Shown: piece after piece, positions 1 to 9,061 of the stretch
Layout: every line of letters starts with the position of its first letter
How positions within the stretch are numbered: position 1 is the first letter of the stretch
Origin: Microbacterium festucae
GTDB lineage: Bacteria; Actinomycetota; Actinomycetes; Actinomycetales; Microbacteriaceae
Assembly: GCF_025421715.1 (NCBI RefSeq)
Contig: NZ_JAOEFC010000002.1
Span: 496,001 to 560,000 of the forward strand
Direction of reading: 5' to 3'
DNA: 64,000 nt
Notes under the pieces: model-generated
Seen by the model: only the letters and a program-made list of their open reading frames with translations
Databases searched by the model: none
Told to the model about the DNA's origin: nothing
Position numbers and translations under genes: made by a program

Positions 1-348
1 GAGTCCGACCAGCTGGTGGTCGTACCAGGCGTCGTCTTCGGGAGCGTCGGTCTCGTCCTGGTCGATCCACAGGATCGCCCGCACCAGACCCTCGGCGGCC
101 TCGCGGTCGTCGATGTCCTGCAGGAAGACGACCGGATGCGAGTTCATCCAGCGGAAATCGCGCACGGTGACGGTCTTGCCGTGCCACGGAGATGCCTCGG
201 GCACCTGCAACGTGAACACGGCACCCGGGGTGAACCGGCCGTCGGGGTCATCGGTGTACAGCTCGAGCTTCAGCGCGCCCTTGAGGCCGTGCGCTTTGAC
301 GAGACGCCCGACGCGCAGCTGCGCACGGGCGGCGGCGGAGCCTGCCAT
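1..348 (-). CDS. rimM: RimM, ribosome maturation factor (partial, N-terminal part)
   Basis: This is the first 116 codons of RimM; the rest lies beyond position 1. RimM binds ribosomal protein S19 in the 30S head and assists 16S rRNA processing. The sequence shows the family's N-terminal beta-barrel start, with VGRLVKAHGLKGALKLELYT at about residues 12-31, followed by a TDDPDGRF turn. The ATG at 348 overlaps the stop of the upstream KH gene by one base, which indicates translational coupling. The order ffh-rpsP-KH-rimM is the usual actinobacterial one, so trmD and rplS are expected just outside the window (inference). Confidence 0.95.
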   Translation of the reverse strand, partial: MAGSAAARAQLRVGRLVKAHGLKGALKLELYTDDPDGRFTPGAVFTLQVPEASPWHGKTVTVRDFRWMNSHPVVFLQDIDDREAAEGLVRAILWIDQDETDAPEDDAWYDHQLVGL

Positions 349-578
349 CAGTCGTCCGCGACGTCGACGCGCACGCGGCGGCCGTCGGCGAGGGCGGTCA
401 CGACGGTGCGCAGGGCCCGAGCCGTGCGGCCGCCGCGCCCGATCACACGTCCCCGATCCTCGGGGTGCACGCGCACCTCGAGGACGTCACCGCGAGGCGA
501 CGTGGAGGAACGGATGACGACGTCGTCGGGGTGATCGACGATCCCCTTGACGACGTGCTCGAGCGCAGCGGCAAGCAC
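348..578 (-). CDS. khpA: KH-domain RNA-binding protein (KhpA-type)
   Basis: A 76-residue protein made almost entirely of one type II KH domain. The RNA-binding GxxG loop is visible as GRVIGRGGRTARALRTVV at about residues 43-60. KhpA-like proteins bind RNA, often with KhpB/Jag, and in other Gram-positives affect cell division and envelope growth. Here the gene sits between rpsP and rimM, as is usual. The start is GTG at 578, only four bases after the rpsP stop, and the stop overlaps the rimM start, so it is read within one operon. Confidence 0.93.
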   Translation of the reverse strand: MLAAALEHVVKGIVDHPDDVVIRSSTSPRGDVLEVRVHPEDRGRVIGRGGRTARALRTVVTALADGRRVRVDVADD

Positions 579-582
579 GGTC

Positions 583-1005
583 TTACTCGGCCTCGACGGC
601 GTCGGCCTCGGGAGCCTCGGTCTCGGCAGCGGCGGCGGGCTCTTCAGCCTTCTTCTCCGCCTTGGGCTGGACGACCGACTTCTTGTCGGCCGGCGCGACG
701 AACTCGGCCTTGGCCTCGCGGGTCTTCACGGTCGAGACGGCGTTCTTGTCGCCCTTGAAGGTGCCCCAGTCGCCGGTGAGCTTGAGGATCGCGGTGACCT
801 GCTCGGTCGGCTGCGCGCCGACGGAGAGCCAGTACTGCGCGCGCTCGGAGTCGACCTCGATGAACGAGGGCTCCTCGGTCGGGTGGTACTTGCCGATCTC
901 CTCGATGACGCGACCGTCGCGCTTGGTGCGCGAGTCGGCGACGACGATGCGGTAGTAGGGCGCGCGGATCTTGCCGAGGCGCTTGAGACGGATCTTGACA
1001 GCCAC
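583..1005 (-). CDS. rpsP: 30S ribosomal protein S16
   Basis: The first 80 residues match S16 throughout ([20 protein letters not shown] near the start, then [15 protein letters not shown]). S16 is a primary assembly protein of the 30S subunit. The start is GTG at 1005, chosen because an AGGAG Shine-Dalgarno lies seven bases upstream and S16 begins (M/V)AVKIRL. The 140-residue product is longer than the roughly 80-90 residue minimal S16. The extra C-terminal tail, from about residue 105, is rich in Ala, Glu and Lys, as in many actinobacteria. First gene of the rpsP-khpA-rimM run. Confidence 0.97.
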   Translation of the reverse strand: MAVKIRLKRLGKIRAPYYRIVVADSRTKRDGRVIEEIGKYHPTEEPSFIEVDSERAQYWLSVGAQPTEQVTAILKLTGDWGTFKGDKNAVSTVKTREAKAEFVAPADKKSVVQPKAEKKAEEPAAAAETEAPEADAVEAE

Positions 1006-1095
1006 AATTCTCCTGAATGGTGTGAATGAAGTGATGAACGTCGCCTGGAGCGTGGGGTGCACACCCGGCGGAAGCTCTGATGGTGGGTGCCGCGC

Positions 1096-1124
1096 CGGAT
1101 AGAGGGTCGAGCGCAGCGGTCCAA
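1096..1124 (-). promoter_or_regulatory. Candidate promoter for rpsP-khpA-rimM
   Basis: On the minus strand, TTGGAC (1124-1119) and TATCCG (1101-1096) are separated by exactly 17 bases, about 90 bases upstream of the rpsP GTG. The match is moderate (the -10 is weak). ffh ends more than 1 kb away with a plus-strand gene in between, so rpsP needs its own promoter. Confidence 0.4.
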
Positions 1125-1191
1125 CCATCAATTCTGCCAGATCGTGACCGCCCTCGCGAACCGGGCGCGCGCGCCGTGTCAGACTGTGCCC

Positions 1192-2346
1192 ATGACGGTG
1201 CCCTTCGCGACATCCGCCCGTTCGTCCGTGGGTCTGGAGTGGGAGCTCATGCTCGCCGACGAAGAGACCGGCGACCTGGCCCCCCGCGCCCCCGAACTGC
1301 TCGAGGCCCTCGGCTCCGACGCCGACCACGAACGGCACACGATCACCGGCGAGCTGCTGACCAACACCATCGAGGTCACCAGCGGCATCGGCGACACCGT
1401 CGGGGCCGCCGTCGACGACATCGCCGACGCGATCGCCCAGCTGCGCGAGCTCTCCGACCCCCGCGGCATCGGCCTGCTGTGCGCGGGCAGCCACCCGTTC
1501 GCCCAGTGGTACGACCAGCAGGTCACCGACAAGACCCGCTACCACAAGCTCATCGAGCGCACCCAGTGGTGGGGGCGCAACATGATGATCTGGGGCATCC
1601 ACGTGCATGTCGGCGTCGACGACGTCAACAAGGTCTTCCCCATCATCAACGCCCTGGCGATCTACCTGCCGCATCTGCAGGCCCTCTCCGCCTCCAGCCC
1701 GTTCTGGGCCGGTGAGCGCACCGGGTACGCCTCCAACCGGGCCCTCGTCTTCCAGCAGCTGCCCACCGCGGGCCTGCCGTGGCCGCTGACCGACTGGGCC
1801 CAGTTCGAGGGGTACCTCGACGACATGGTGCGCACCGGCGTCATGGAGGACGCGAGCGAGGTGCGCTGGGACATCCGCCCCGCGCCGCGCTGGGGCACCA
1901 TCGAGGTGCGCGCGTGCGACGGGATGTCGACGATCACCGAGCTGGCAGCGATCGCGGCGCTCGTGCAGACCCTCGTGGAGTACTTCTCGCGGGAGCTGGA
2001 CGAGGGGCGGCAGCTTCCCAGTGTGCAGCCCTGGTTCGTGCGCGAGAACAAGTGGCGCGCCGCCCGCTACGGCCTGCAGGCGCGGGTGATCGTCGACGAC
2101 AAGGGCACGCAGCGCCTGGTCACCGAGCACCTGCGCGAGATGCTCGAGGTGCTGGCCCCCATCGCGGAGGACCTGCACTGCGTGCGAGAGTTCGCCGGCA
2201 TCGAGACGATCCTCGCCGGCGGCGCCTCCTACGCGCGCCAGCTGGCCGTCGCCGACGCCGCGGAGGGCGATCTGCACGCGGTGGTGCATCACCTGCTGCG
2301 CGAGTTCCGCACCGGACCGGCGCGCACCCTCGACCTCGCGCCCTGA
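1192..2346 (+). CDS. YbdK-family carboxylate-amine ligase (GCS2, glutamate-cysteine ligase-like)
   Basis: A 384-residue protein of the GCS2/YbdK family, whose members show weak ATP-dependent gamma-glutamyl-cysteine ligase activity in vitro. The family features [10 protein letters not shown] (about residues 14-23), the TNTIEVTSG segment, GIHVHVGV (about 138-145) and a late [10 protein letters not shown] are all present. Actinobacteria use mycothiol rather than glutathione, so the physiological substrate is unknown. ATG 1192 is preferred over an in-frame upstream start because similarity begins just after it. The gene lies alone on the plus strand between rpsP and ffh, convergent with ffh. Confidence 0.9.
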   Translation: MTVPFATSARSSVGLEWELMLADEETGDLAPRAPELLEALGSDADHERHTITGELLTNTIEVTSGIGDTVGAAVDDIADAIAQLRELSDPRGIGLLCAGSHPFAQWYDQQVTDKTRYHKLIERTQWWGRNMMIWGIHVHVGVDDVNKVFPIINALAIYLPHLQALSASSPFWAGERTGYASNRALVFQQLPTAGLPWPLTDWAQFEGYLDDMVRTGVMEDASEVRWDIRPAPRWGTIEVRACDGMSTITELAAIAALVQTLVEYFSRELDEGRQLPSVQPWFVRENKWRAARYGLQARVIVDDKGTQRLVTEHLREMLEVLAPIAEDLHCVREFAGIETILAGGASYARQLAVADAAEGDLHAVVHHLLREFRTGPARTLDLAP

Positions 2347-2393
2347 GCCGCCCTGAGCAACCCTGCGGCGGTCTGAGCCGGAGGCGGGGCGGA

Positions 2394-3947
2394 TCAGCCC
2401 TTGCCGAAGAGCTTCTGGATCTCGGCGAGGTCGGCCTCGCTCGGTGCGCCCGCACCGGCGCCGAGGCCGAAGCCCGAGCCGGTCGGGGCTGCGGGGGCCG
2501 TGGCGATCCCCGCGTTCTCGGCGGCGCGCTTGGCGGGGTTGCCCGACCGCGAGCCGGACTTGGCCTTCTGCTTGCCGCCGCGCTTGCTCGACGCGCCGGG
2601 CTTGCCGCCCATGGGCCCCATGCCGGGGATGTTGGGCACGCCGCCGCGGGCGACGGTCTTCATCATCTTGGCGGCCTGCTCGAAGCGCTGCACGAGCTGG
2701 TTGACGTCGGTGACGGTCATGCCCGAGCCGCGGGCGATGCGCAGGCGCCGCGAGCCGTTGAGCACCTTGGGGTTGCGGCGCTCCCCCGGCGTCATCGATC
2801 GGATGATCGCTTCGGTGCGGTCGATCTCGCGCTCGTCGAAGTCGTCGAGCTGCTGCTTCATCTGCCCCATGCCCGGGAGCATCCCGAGCATCTTCTTCAT
2901 CGACCCCATCTTCTTCATCTGCTGAAGCTGGTCGAGGAAGTCTTCGAGGGTGAACTGCTCCTTGGCGAGCTTCTCGGCGACCTTCATCGCCTCTTCCTCG
3001 TCGAAGGCCTGCTGGGCCTGCTCGATGAGGGTGAGGATGTCGCCGAGGTCGAGGATGCGGCTGGCCATGCGGTCGGGGTGGAAGACCTCGAGGTCGTCCA
3101 GTCCCTCGCCCGTGGACGCGAAGATGATGGGGCGCTCGGTGATGCTGGTCACCGACAGCGCCGCGCCGCCCTTCGAGTCGCCGTCGAGCTTGGAGAGCAC
3201 GACACCGGTGAAGTCGACGCCCTCCTGGAAGGCCTTGGCGGTGTTGACGGCATCCTGGCCGCTCATCGCGTCGATGACGAACAGCACCTCGTCGGGGTCG
3301 GTGGCCCGGCGGATGTCGGAGGCCTGCTTCATGAGCTCGGCGTCCACGCCGAGGCGGCCGGCGGTGTCGATGATGACGACGTCGTGCTGCTGGCGGCGCG
3401 CGTGCTCGACGCCGTCGCGGGCGACCCGCACCGGGTCGCCGACGCCGTTGCCGGGCTCGGGCGCGTAGATGGCGGCACCGGCCTGCGTCGCGACGACCTG
3501 CAGCTGGTTGACGGCATTGGGGCGCTGCAGGTCGCAGGCGACCAGCAGCGGGGTGTGGCCGTCCTTCTCGAGCTGCTTGGCGAGCTTGCCGGCGAAGGTC
3601 GTCTTGCCCGAGCCCTGGAGGCCGGCGAGCATGATCACCGTCGGGGGGTTCTTGGCGAACTGCAGCCGGCGCTGCTGGCCGCCGAGGATCGCGACGAGCT
3701 CCTCGTTGACGATCTGCACGACCTGCTGGGCCGGGTTGAGGGCGCGGTTCACCTCGTCGCCGAGTGCGCGCTCGCGCACCTTCGCGGTGAACTCCTTGAC
3801 GACCGGGAGCGCCACGTCGGCCTCGAGGAGAGCCCGCCGGATCTCGCGCACCGTGCCGTCGATATCGGCGGGCGTGAGCTTGCCCTTGGTGCGGAGGTTG
3901 CGGAAGGTCTCGGTGAGCCGGTCGGAGAGAGTGCCGAAAGTCGCCAT
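2394..3947 (-). CDS. ffh: Signal recognition particle protein Ffh (SRP54)
   Basis: A 517-residue SRP GTPase that binds 4.5S RNA and signal sequences and delivers ribosomes to FtsY. It has the N domain, the G domain with P loop GLQGSGKTT (about residue 107) and DTAGRLGVD, then [10 protein letters not shown]. The methionine-rich M domain follows, with Met-Lys-Met runs such as [20 protein letters not shown]. The C-terminus carries a basic Gly/Ser/Lys tail common in actinobacteria. FtsY, its receptor, is encoded at 8.2-9.0 kb on the same strand. Confidence 0.98.
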   Translation of the reverse strand: MATFGTLSDRLTETFRNLRTKGKLTPADIDGTVREIRRALLEADVALPVVKEFTAKVRERALGDEVNRALNPAQQVVQIVNEELVAILGGQQRRLQFAKNPPTVIMLAGLQGSGKTTFAGKLAKQLEKDGHTPLLVACDLQRPNAVNQLQVVATQAGAAIYAPEPGNGVGDPVRVARDGVEHARRQQHDVVIIDTAGRLGVDAELMKQASDIRRATDPDEVLFVIDAMSGQDAVNTAKAFQEGVDFTGVVLSKLDGDSKGGAALSVTSITERPIIFASTGEGLDDLEVFHPDRMASRILDLGDILTLIEQAQQAFDEEEAMKVAEKLAKEQFTLEDFLDQLQQMKKMGSMKKMLGMLPGMGQMKQQLDDFDEREIDRTEAIIRSMTPGERRNPKVLNGSRRLRIARGSGMTVTDVNQLVQRFEQAAKMMKTVARGGVPNIPGMGPMGGKPGASSKRGGKQKAKSGSRSGNPAKRAAENAGIATAPAAPTGSGFGLGAGAGAPSEADLAEIQKLFGKG

Positions 3948-3990
3948 GATCCGCCAAGTTTACGCGAGCCGCGCGCCCTTCTCCGCCCGC

Positions 3991-4485
3991 TCAGGTGGGC
4001 GTCGGCACGGCGAGGGCGACCCGCAGCGCCTCCTTGGCCCGGGCGTAGCGCGATCGCGCGGTCGAATCGGGGATGCCGAGCAGTTCGGCGGCCTCGACGA
4101 TCGTCATCCGCTCCCAGTGCACCAGCTGCACGAGTTCGGCCAGATCGGGGTCGAGACGGGCGATGGCGTCGCGCACCTCGCTCCCCTCGTCGGCCGGCGG
4201 CGCGACCGGCTGCGGCCCGTCGAGCCGGATGCGGTCGGCCAGCGCCCAGCGTCGGCTCTGACCGCGCACGTGGTTGCGCAGCGTGCCGCGCGCGATGCCG
4301 AACAGCCACATCCGCGCGCGCTCCGGGTCGGCGGGCAGCTCGGCGACCCGCCGCCAGGCGACGACCATGGTCTCCCCGAGGAGGCCGGGGGCATCGTCCA
4401 GTCCCGCCCGGCGCTGCAGGTAGGCGAGCAGATCGGCCGACGACGCGGTCAGGGCGGTCGTGAGCAGGGCGTCGCGCCGGGTCAC
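3991..4485 (-). CDS. RNA polymerase sigma factor, sigma-70 family (ECF type)
   Basis: A 164-residue ECF-type sigma factor with only regions 2 and 4. Region 2 is the GETMVVAWRRVAEL...RMWLFGIARGTLRNHVRG stretch (about residues 37-75). Region 4 is RLDPDLAELVQLVHWERMTI followed by the helix-turn-helix AELLGIPDSTARSRYARAKE (about 133-153). The start GTG at 4485 overlaps the stop of the membrane-protein gene 5' of it by four bases, so the two are translationally coupled. The partner is encoded before, not after, the sigma factor, the reverse of the usual sigma/anti-sigma order. Confidence 0.88.
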   Translation of the reverse strand: MTRRDALLTTALTASSADLLAYLQRRAGLDDAPGLLGETMVVAWRRVAELPADPERARMWLFGIARGTLRNHVRGQSRRWALADRIRLDGPQPVAPPADEGSEVRDAIARLDPDLAELVQLVHWERMTIVEAAELLGIPDSTARSRYARAKEALRVALAVPTPT

Positions 4486-5159
4486 GATCCGGCGCCCGCG
4501 CGGGAGGTGTCGCCGTGCGCGTCACGGCATTGGATCTGTCCGGACCGCTCGCTGCCGGCCATCCGCGCGTCGGACACGTCGAGCCCGGCGGCGTCCAGTG
4601 CCACCTGCTCGGCGTCGGCGACGGCCGCGTCCCACGCGCTCCACTCCAGCGCCCAGGCGCGGTGGGCGATCTCGGCGGGGCGGTCTTCCGGTGCGAGCAG
4701 TGACAGGTCGGCGCCGGGGTCGAGCGGGGCGGCGGCGGCCTGCGCCTGGAACAACGCGCGGTGCTCGGGCACGAGCGCGGCGGCCGCGGCGACCACGTCG
4801 GCGCTGCGGTACCAGGCCTCGAGCGCCCGGTTGACCTCGCTTACGAAGACGGCGTCGCCGCCGGTGTAGTCGGTGTAGCGCAGCTCGCACGACATGCCGG
4901 TGTCCATCGTGAACGCGACGGCGCCGAGCGGGTCCTGTGCCCACGGCGCCCAGGTGAAGCCGTCGGTGGCGGCGGCGACCCCGGCGCCGCCGCACAGCAC
5001 GAGGGCCAGCGCACCGGAGGTGACGGCGATCCGGCGGCGTCGCCGCTGCGGGCGATGCCCGCGGGCCTCGGCGACCATGCCCGCCAGCGCGTCACCGGGC
5101 ACCGTGCGGGTGGCCGGGGCGGAACGGTCCAGGATGTCGTCGAGCGGATCGGTGATCAT
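4482..5159 (-). CDS. Membrane-anchored protein, putative partner of the adjacent sigma factor
   Basis: A 225-residue protein of no recognised family. It has a cytosolic N-terminal part of about 45 residues with a basic RPQRRRRR cluster, one membrane segment (about residues 47-68, [20 protein letters not shown]), and an external Ala-rich domain with two cysteines (CELRY and IQCRD). The layout of short cytosolic segment, one membrane helix and outer domain is that of many anti-sigma factors, but no zinc-binding ZAS motif is visible. ATG 5159 was chosen because GGAGG lies four bases upstream. The role as anti-sigma factor is inferred from coupling to the sigma gene. Confidence 0.6.
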   Translation of the reverse strand: MITDPLDDILDRSAPATRTVPGDALAGMVAEARGHRPQRRRRRIAVTSGALALVLCGGAGVAAATDGFTWAPWAQDPLGAVAFTMDTGMSCELRYTDYTGGDAVFVSEVNRALEAWYRSADVVAAAAALVPEHRALFQAQAAAAPLDPGADLSLLAPEDRPAEIAHRAWALEWSAWDAAVADAEQVALDAAGLDVSDARMAGSERSGQIQCRDAHGDTSRAGAGS

Positions 5160-5235
5160 GATGCCTCCATCGTCGGGTGATCTCACCCTTGACGTGTCCG
5201 GCAGCGGCGGTTCCGTCCACGCCGGTGCGATCCGA

Positions 5236-5844
5236 TCAGTCCCCTCGCGTCGGACCGGGCCCGGCGGTCAGGCCGGAGACGATCTCGGCCGCGCGTACGA
5301 GGTGCTGCGCCAGCGGGGCGCGGCCCGCGCCCTCGCGCGCCCAGGCGTCGATCGCGGCGAGCACGGCCCCGCCCCACGCGGCGCCGGTGATGTCGGCGGC
5401 CAGACGGTCCCGTCCGCAGCGCACCAGCGCGCCCGACGCGGCCCCGGCGATGTGCGCGGTGCGCTGCGCCGCCTCGCGGGCGAGCTCGTCGGCAAGGCCC
5501 ATCTGGTCGGCGTTGACGACGGCCAGGGCCAGGCTGTCGGGCGCGAACCCGTCGGCCAGGCGCAGGATCTCGCGGCGCACCGCGGTGTCGGCATCCGCCC
5601 CGTCCGCCGCCGTCACCGCACCCAGCCGGTCGTCGAGGGCGGCCAGGCGCAGGTCGAGCCCCGCCCACAGGATGTCGGCCTTCGACGAGAAGTAGTTGAA
5701 GAAGCTCGACCGGCTCACCCCGGCCCGCGAGGCGATGTCGGTGATCGCGACGTGTTCGTACCCCTGCTCGAGGAACAGCTCGCACGCGGCCTCGGCGATG
5801 CTCTCGCGGGAGGTGGCCCGCGGCCGGCCGGCCCGCGCTGTCAT
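5236..5844 (-). CDS. TetR/AcrR-family transcriptional regulator
   Basis: A 202-residue regulator with the TetR N-terminal helix-turn-helix: [20 protein letters not shown], then [20 protein letters not shown] (about residues 17-58). The Ala-rich C-terminal ligand domain does not identify a ligand. The ATG at 5844 follows the typical [11 protein letters not shown] lead-in. It is divergent from lipB, and a TTGTTG-N9-CAACAA inverted repeat lies between the two starts. It probably represses itself and possibly affects lipB (inference). Confidence 0.88.
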   Translation of the reverse strand: MTARAGRPRATSRESIAEAACELFLEQGYEHVAITDIASRAGVSRSSFFNYFSSKADILWAGLDLRLAALDDRLGAVTAADGADADTAVRREILRLADGFAPDSLALAVVNADQMGLADELAREAAQRTAHIAGAASGALVRCGRDRLAADITGAAWGGAVLAAIDAWAREGAGRAPLAQHLVRAAEIVSGLTAGPGPTRGD

Positions 5845-5866
5845 ACCGCCAGCGTAGCGAGGCCTA

Positions 5867-5887
5867 TTGTTGGACGCAGTGCAACAA
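5867..5887. promoter_or_regulatory. Inverted repeat between tetR and lipB (candidate operator)
   Basis: TTGTTG (5867-5872) and CAACAA (5882-5887) form a perfect 6-bp inverted repeat with a 9-bp spacer, in the 69-bp divergent region between the TetR-family gene and lipB. The 21-bp span is a usual size for a TetR operator. It lies 22 bases from the tetR start and 26 bases from the lipB start, so a bound repressor could cover either promoter. Confidence 0.5.
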
Positions 5888-5913
5888 CCGCTCGCTTCGT
5901 GAGGGAGACTGCG

Positions 5914-6555
5914 ATGCCCGACATCTTGACCGTGGGCCTGGCGCCCGACCTGGTGCCCTACCACCGCGCCTGGGCGCTGCAGCGCGAGCTGCACGCCGAG
6001 ATCGTCGCGGGCACCCGCGTCGACACGCTGCTGCTGCTCGAGCACGAGGCGGTCTACACGGCCGGTGCGCGCACGGCCCGCCACGAGCGCCCCGTCGACG
6101 GCACGCCGGTGGTCGACGTCGACCGCGGCGGCAAGATCACCTGGCACGGTCCGGGGCAGCTCGTGGGGTATCCCCTGATGCGCCTTCCCGAGCCGGTCGA
6201 CGTGGTCGCGCACGTGCGCCGCCTGGAGGCGGTGCTCATCGCCGCGCTGGCCACGCTCGGGGTCGAGGGCTACCGCGTCGAGGGCCGCAGCGGCGTGTGG
6301 GTGCGTCGCCCGCTGTCCGAAGACAAGATCGCCGCCATCGGCGTGCGCGTGCAGCGCGGGGTGACGATGCACGGCTTCGCGCTCAACTGCGACAACTCGC
6401 TGCGGCCGTTCCAGAACATCGTGCCGTGCGGCATCTCGGATGCCGGGGTGACGACCATCAGCGAGGTGGTCGTCACCGACGTCTCCCCCGCCGACGTGCT
6501 GGCCACCGTCTCCGACGCCTTCCGCGCCGCCTACGCCGACGAGGCCGCCGCGTGA
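5914..6555 (+). CDS. lipB: Octanoyltransferase LipB
   Basis: A 213-residue octanoyl-[acyl-carrier-protein]:protein transferase that moves octanoate from ACP to lipoyl domains, the first step of lipoate synthesis. The signature [12 protein letters not shown] is at residues 71-82. The catalytic pair appears as Lys138 (DKIAAIGV) and Cys172 (PCGI), with MHGFALNC between them. The lipA GTG start overlaps its stop, so lipB and lipA form an operon. The start ATG at 5914 has a GAGGGAG ribosome site upstream. Confidence 0.97.
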   Translation: MPDILTVGLAPDLVPYHRAWALQRELHAEIVAGTRVDTLLLLEHEAVYTAGARTARHERPVDGTPVVDVDRGGKITWHGPGQLVGYPLMRLPEPVDVVAHVRRLEAVLIAALATLGVEGYRVEGRSGVWVRRPLSEDKIAAIGVRVQRGVTMHGFALNCDNSLRPFQNIVPCGISDAGVTTISEVVVTDVSPADVLATVSDAFRAAYADEAAA

Positions 6556-7589
6556 GCGCCTGCGGCACCGGCGGCACCGCCGCCCCCACAACAGCCCCCG
6601 ACGGGCGGCGTCTGCTGCGGCTCGAGGTGCGCAACGCCCAGACCCCGATCGAGCGCAAGCCGGAGTGGATCAAGACCCGCGCCAAGCTCGGCCCGGAGTA
6701 CCAGGAGCTGCACGCCCTCGTGAAGACCGAGGACCTGCACACCGTCTGCCAGGAGGCGGGCTGCCCCAACATCTACGAGTGCTGGGAGGACCGCGAGGCC
6801 ACCTTCCTCATCGGCGGCTCGCAGTGCACGCGGCGCTGCGACTTCTGCCAGATCGACACCGGCAAGCCGGCGGCGTACGACATCGACGAGCCGCGGCGCG
6901 TGGCCGAGAGCGTGCAGCGGATGCGGCTGCGTTACGCGACGGTCACCTGTGTCGCGCGCGACGACCTCCCCGACGGCGGTGCGTGGCTGAACGCCGAGAC
7001 GGTGCGGCAGATTCACGCCGTGAACCCGGGCACCGGGGTGGAGCTGCTGGCCACCGACTTCAACGGCGAGCCGGCGCTGCTGGACGAGGTGTTCGCGGCC
7101 CGGCCCGAGGTGTTCGCCCACAACGTCGAGACCGTGCCGCGCATCTTCAAGCGCATCCGGCCCGCCTTCCGCTACGAGCGCTCGCTCGACGTGCTCACCC
7201 AGGCCCGCCGCGCGGGCCTGATCACCAAGTCGAATCTCATCCTCGGCATGGGCGAGGAGCCCGAAGAGGTCGTGCAGGCGCTGCAGGATCTGCACGACGC
7301 CGGCACCGACATCATCACGATCACCCAGTACCTGCGCCCGACGCCGCGCCACCTCCCCGTGGCGCGCTGGGTGAAGCCGCAGGAGTTCGTCGAGTTCAAG
7401 GAGGAGGCCGAGCGCATCGGCTTCCTCGGTGTGCTGGCCGGCCCCCTGGTGCGCTCGTCCTACCGCGCGGGGCGCCTGTGGGCGCAGTCGATGGTGTCGA
7501 AGGGGCGCGAGATCCCGCCGCACCTGGCGCACATCGCCGCCGCGCAGAGCGCGGAGGTCGCCGAGAAGGGCTTCGCCCAGGCGGTCTGA
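6552..7589 (+). CDS. lipA: Lipoyl synthase LipA
   Basis: A radical-SAM enzyme of 345 residues that inserts two sulfurs into protein-bound octanoyl groups. The auxiliary cluster cysteines are at 66, 71 and 77 ([12 protein letters not shown]). The SAM-cluster motif CTRRCDFC is at 92-99. The family's C-terminal RSSYRAG is also present. The GTG start at 6552 overlaps the lipB stop by four bases. It converges on the next gene with only seven bases between the two stop codons. Confidence 0.97.
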   Translation: MSACGTGGTAAPTTAPDGRRLLRLEVRNAQTPIERKPEWIKTRAKLGPEYQELHALVKTEDLHTVCQEAGCPNIYECWEDREATFLIGGSQCTRRCDFCQIDTGKPAAYDIDEPRRVAESVQRMRLRYATVTCVARDDLPDGGAWLNAETVRQIHAVNPGTGVELLATDFNGEPALLDEVFAARPEVFAHNVETVPRIFKRIRPAFRYERSLDVLTQARRAGLITKSNLILGMGEEPEEVVQALQDLHDAGTDIITITQYLRPTPRHLPVARWVKPQEFVEFKEEAERIGFLGVLAGPLVRSSYRAGRLWAQSMVSKGREIPPHLAHIAAAQSAEVAEKGFAQAV

Positions 7590-7596
7590 GCGGCGC

Positions 7597-8097
7597 CTAC
7601 TCGGCGCTGGTGACCGACAGCACGGCGGCCTCGGAGTCGAGGTTCACGAGCAGCACGTCGTCGGTCGCGTCGCGGTCGAGGGCGTACTCGAGCACCGCGA
7701 ACGGGTCGGATCCGCCGTGCTCGTCGGCGAGGATCGTGACGCTGACCAGCTCCAGCGAGCGGATGACGTCGATGTGCACGTCACCGGAGATGTCGACGAG
7801 CATCTCCTCGAGGTCGTCGCCGAGCACCTCCTGCTGCTGCAGGATGTACTCGGTCACCTCGCTCGTGCGGTCGTCGAGTTCGGAGACCATCGCGCCGCGG
7901 GCGCGCAGGTCGATGGCCTCGAGGCCGGAGATCATGGCCGCCGCGACGTCGAGGGCCGCCTCGGACACGTCGTCCTGATCGGGCGCGGTGAGGTCGACGG
8001 TGACACGCTGATCGCCGAGGTCGACGACCTCGGTCCAGAAGATCGACCCGTCCGGACCGGACGCCAGCACCCCGAAGTAGTCGTGCTCGATGGCCAT
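7597..8097 (-). CDS. Conserved small acidic protein (DUF2004-like)
   Basis: A 166-residue, strongly acidic soluble protein without signal peptide or membrane segment. It begins MAIEHDYFGVL and contains a mid-region with DDLEEMLVDISGDVHIDVIRS. It resembles proteins annotated as DUF2004 in actinobacteria, but that assignment is from memory and weak. No catalytic motif is visible. ATG 8097 is preferred to a TTG four codons upstream. It is transcribed toward lipA and lies just downstream of ftsY, separated by 72 bases. Confidence 0.6.
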   Translation of the reverse strand: MAIEHDYFGVLASGPDGSIFWTEVVDLGDQRVTVDLTAPDQDDVSEAALDVAAAMISGLEAIDLRARGAMVSELDDRTSEVTEYILQQQEVLGDDLEEMLVDISGDVHIDVIRSLELVSVTILADEHGGSDPFAVLEYALDRDATDDVLLVNLDSEAAVLSVTSAE

Positions 8098-8169
8098 GGC
8101 CCTATGCAACCATTCCGGCCGCCGGTGCGCGACCCCCGGGGGTGAGCATGACGCGTGCGGACGCGATCA

Positions 8170-9042
8170 TCAGTCGACCAGGGCCGCGGCGAACACGTGC
8201 GGCGTGAAACCGGTGAGGTCGCCGATGCCCTCGCCCTGGCCGAGCAGCTTGACCGGGATGCCGGTGCGCTCCTGCACGGCCAGCACGAAGCCGCCCTTGG
8301 CCGAGCCGTCGAGCTTGGTGAGCACCAGTCCCGTCACCCCGGCGTGCTGCAGGAACGCCTCGGCCTGCATGACGCCGTTCTGACCGGTCGTGGCGTCGAG
8401 CACGAGCAGCACCTCGCTGATGGGGGCCTGCTTCTCGATCACGCGTCGGATCTTGGTGAGCTCGTCCATGAGCCCGCCCTTGGTGTGCAGGCGCCCGGCG
8501 GTGTCGACGAGCACGATCTCGGTGCCGTGCTGCTTGGCGTACTCGATGGTCTGGAAGGCCACCGAGGCCGGGTCCTGTCCTTCCTGCTGCGGGCGCACGA
8601 TGGTCGCCCCGCCCCGTTCCGCCCACGTCGCCAGCTGGTCGACGGCGGCGGCGCGGAAGGTGTCGGCGGCGCCCACGACGACCGAGCGGCCGTAGCGCTG
8701 AAGGAACTTGGCGAACTTGCCGATGGTGGTGGTCTTCCCCACGCCGTTGACGCCGACGACCAGCACCACCGCGGGGCGCTCGGTGAGGCGCAGGGTGGTG
8801 TCGAACTTCGCGAAGTGCTCTTCGAGGGTCTCCTTGAGCATCCGCTGCAGGTCGCGCGGGTCGGTGGTGCGGTAGCGCTCCACCTTGCCCTGCAGCTCCT
8901 CGACGATGCGCTCGGTGATGTCGGGACCGAAGTCGGCCGTCAGCAGCGCGGTCTCGAGGTCTTCCCACGTCGTCTCGTCGATGGTGGGTTTGACGAACAT
9001 GCCGCGCAGGGCGCGACCGAGGGACCAGGACTTCTCCACCAT
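8170..9042 (-). CDS. ftsY: Signal recognition particle receptor FtsY
   Basis: A 290-residue SRP receptor GTPase. The P loop is GVNGVGKTTTIGKFAK (about residues 98-113), followed by DTFRAAAVDQL, DTAGRLHTKGGLMDEL and TKLDGSAKGGF. The N domain starts almost at residue 1 (LGRALRGMFVKP). The acidic membrane-binding A domain found in E. coli FtsY is absent, as is common in Gram-positives. The gene is 19 bases downstream of smc, in the usual actinobacterial smc-ftsY order. Confidence 0.97.
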   Translation of the reverse strand: MVEKSWSLGRALRGMFVKPTIDETTWEDLETALLTADFGPDITERIVEELQGKVERYRTTDPRDLQRMLKETLEEHFAKFDTTLRLTERPAVVLVVGVNGVGKTTTIGKFAKFLQRYGRSVVVGAADTFRAAAVDQLATWAERGGATIVRPQQEGQDPASVAFQTIEYAKQHGTEIVLVDTAGRLHTKGGLMDELTKIRRVIEKQAPISEVLLVLDATTGQNGVMQAEAFLQHAGVTGLVLTKLDGSAKGGFVLAVQERTGIPVKLLGQGEGIGDLTGFTPHVFAAALVD

Positions 9043-9061
9043 GACTCCAGGCTACCGGCGG

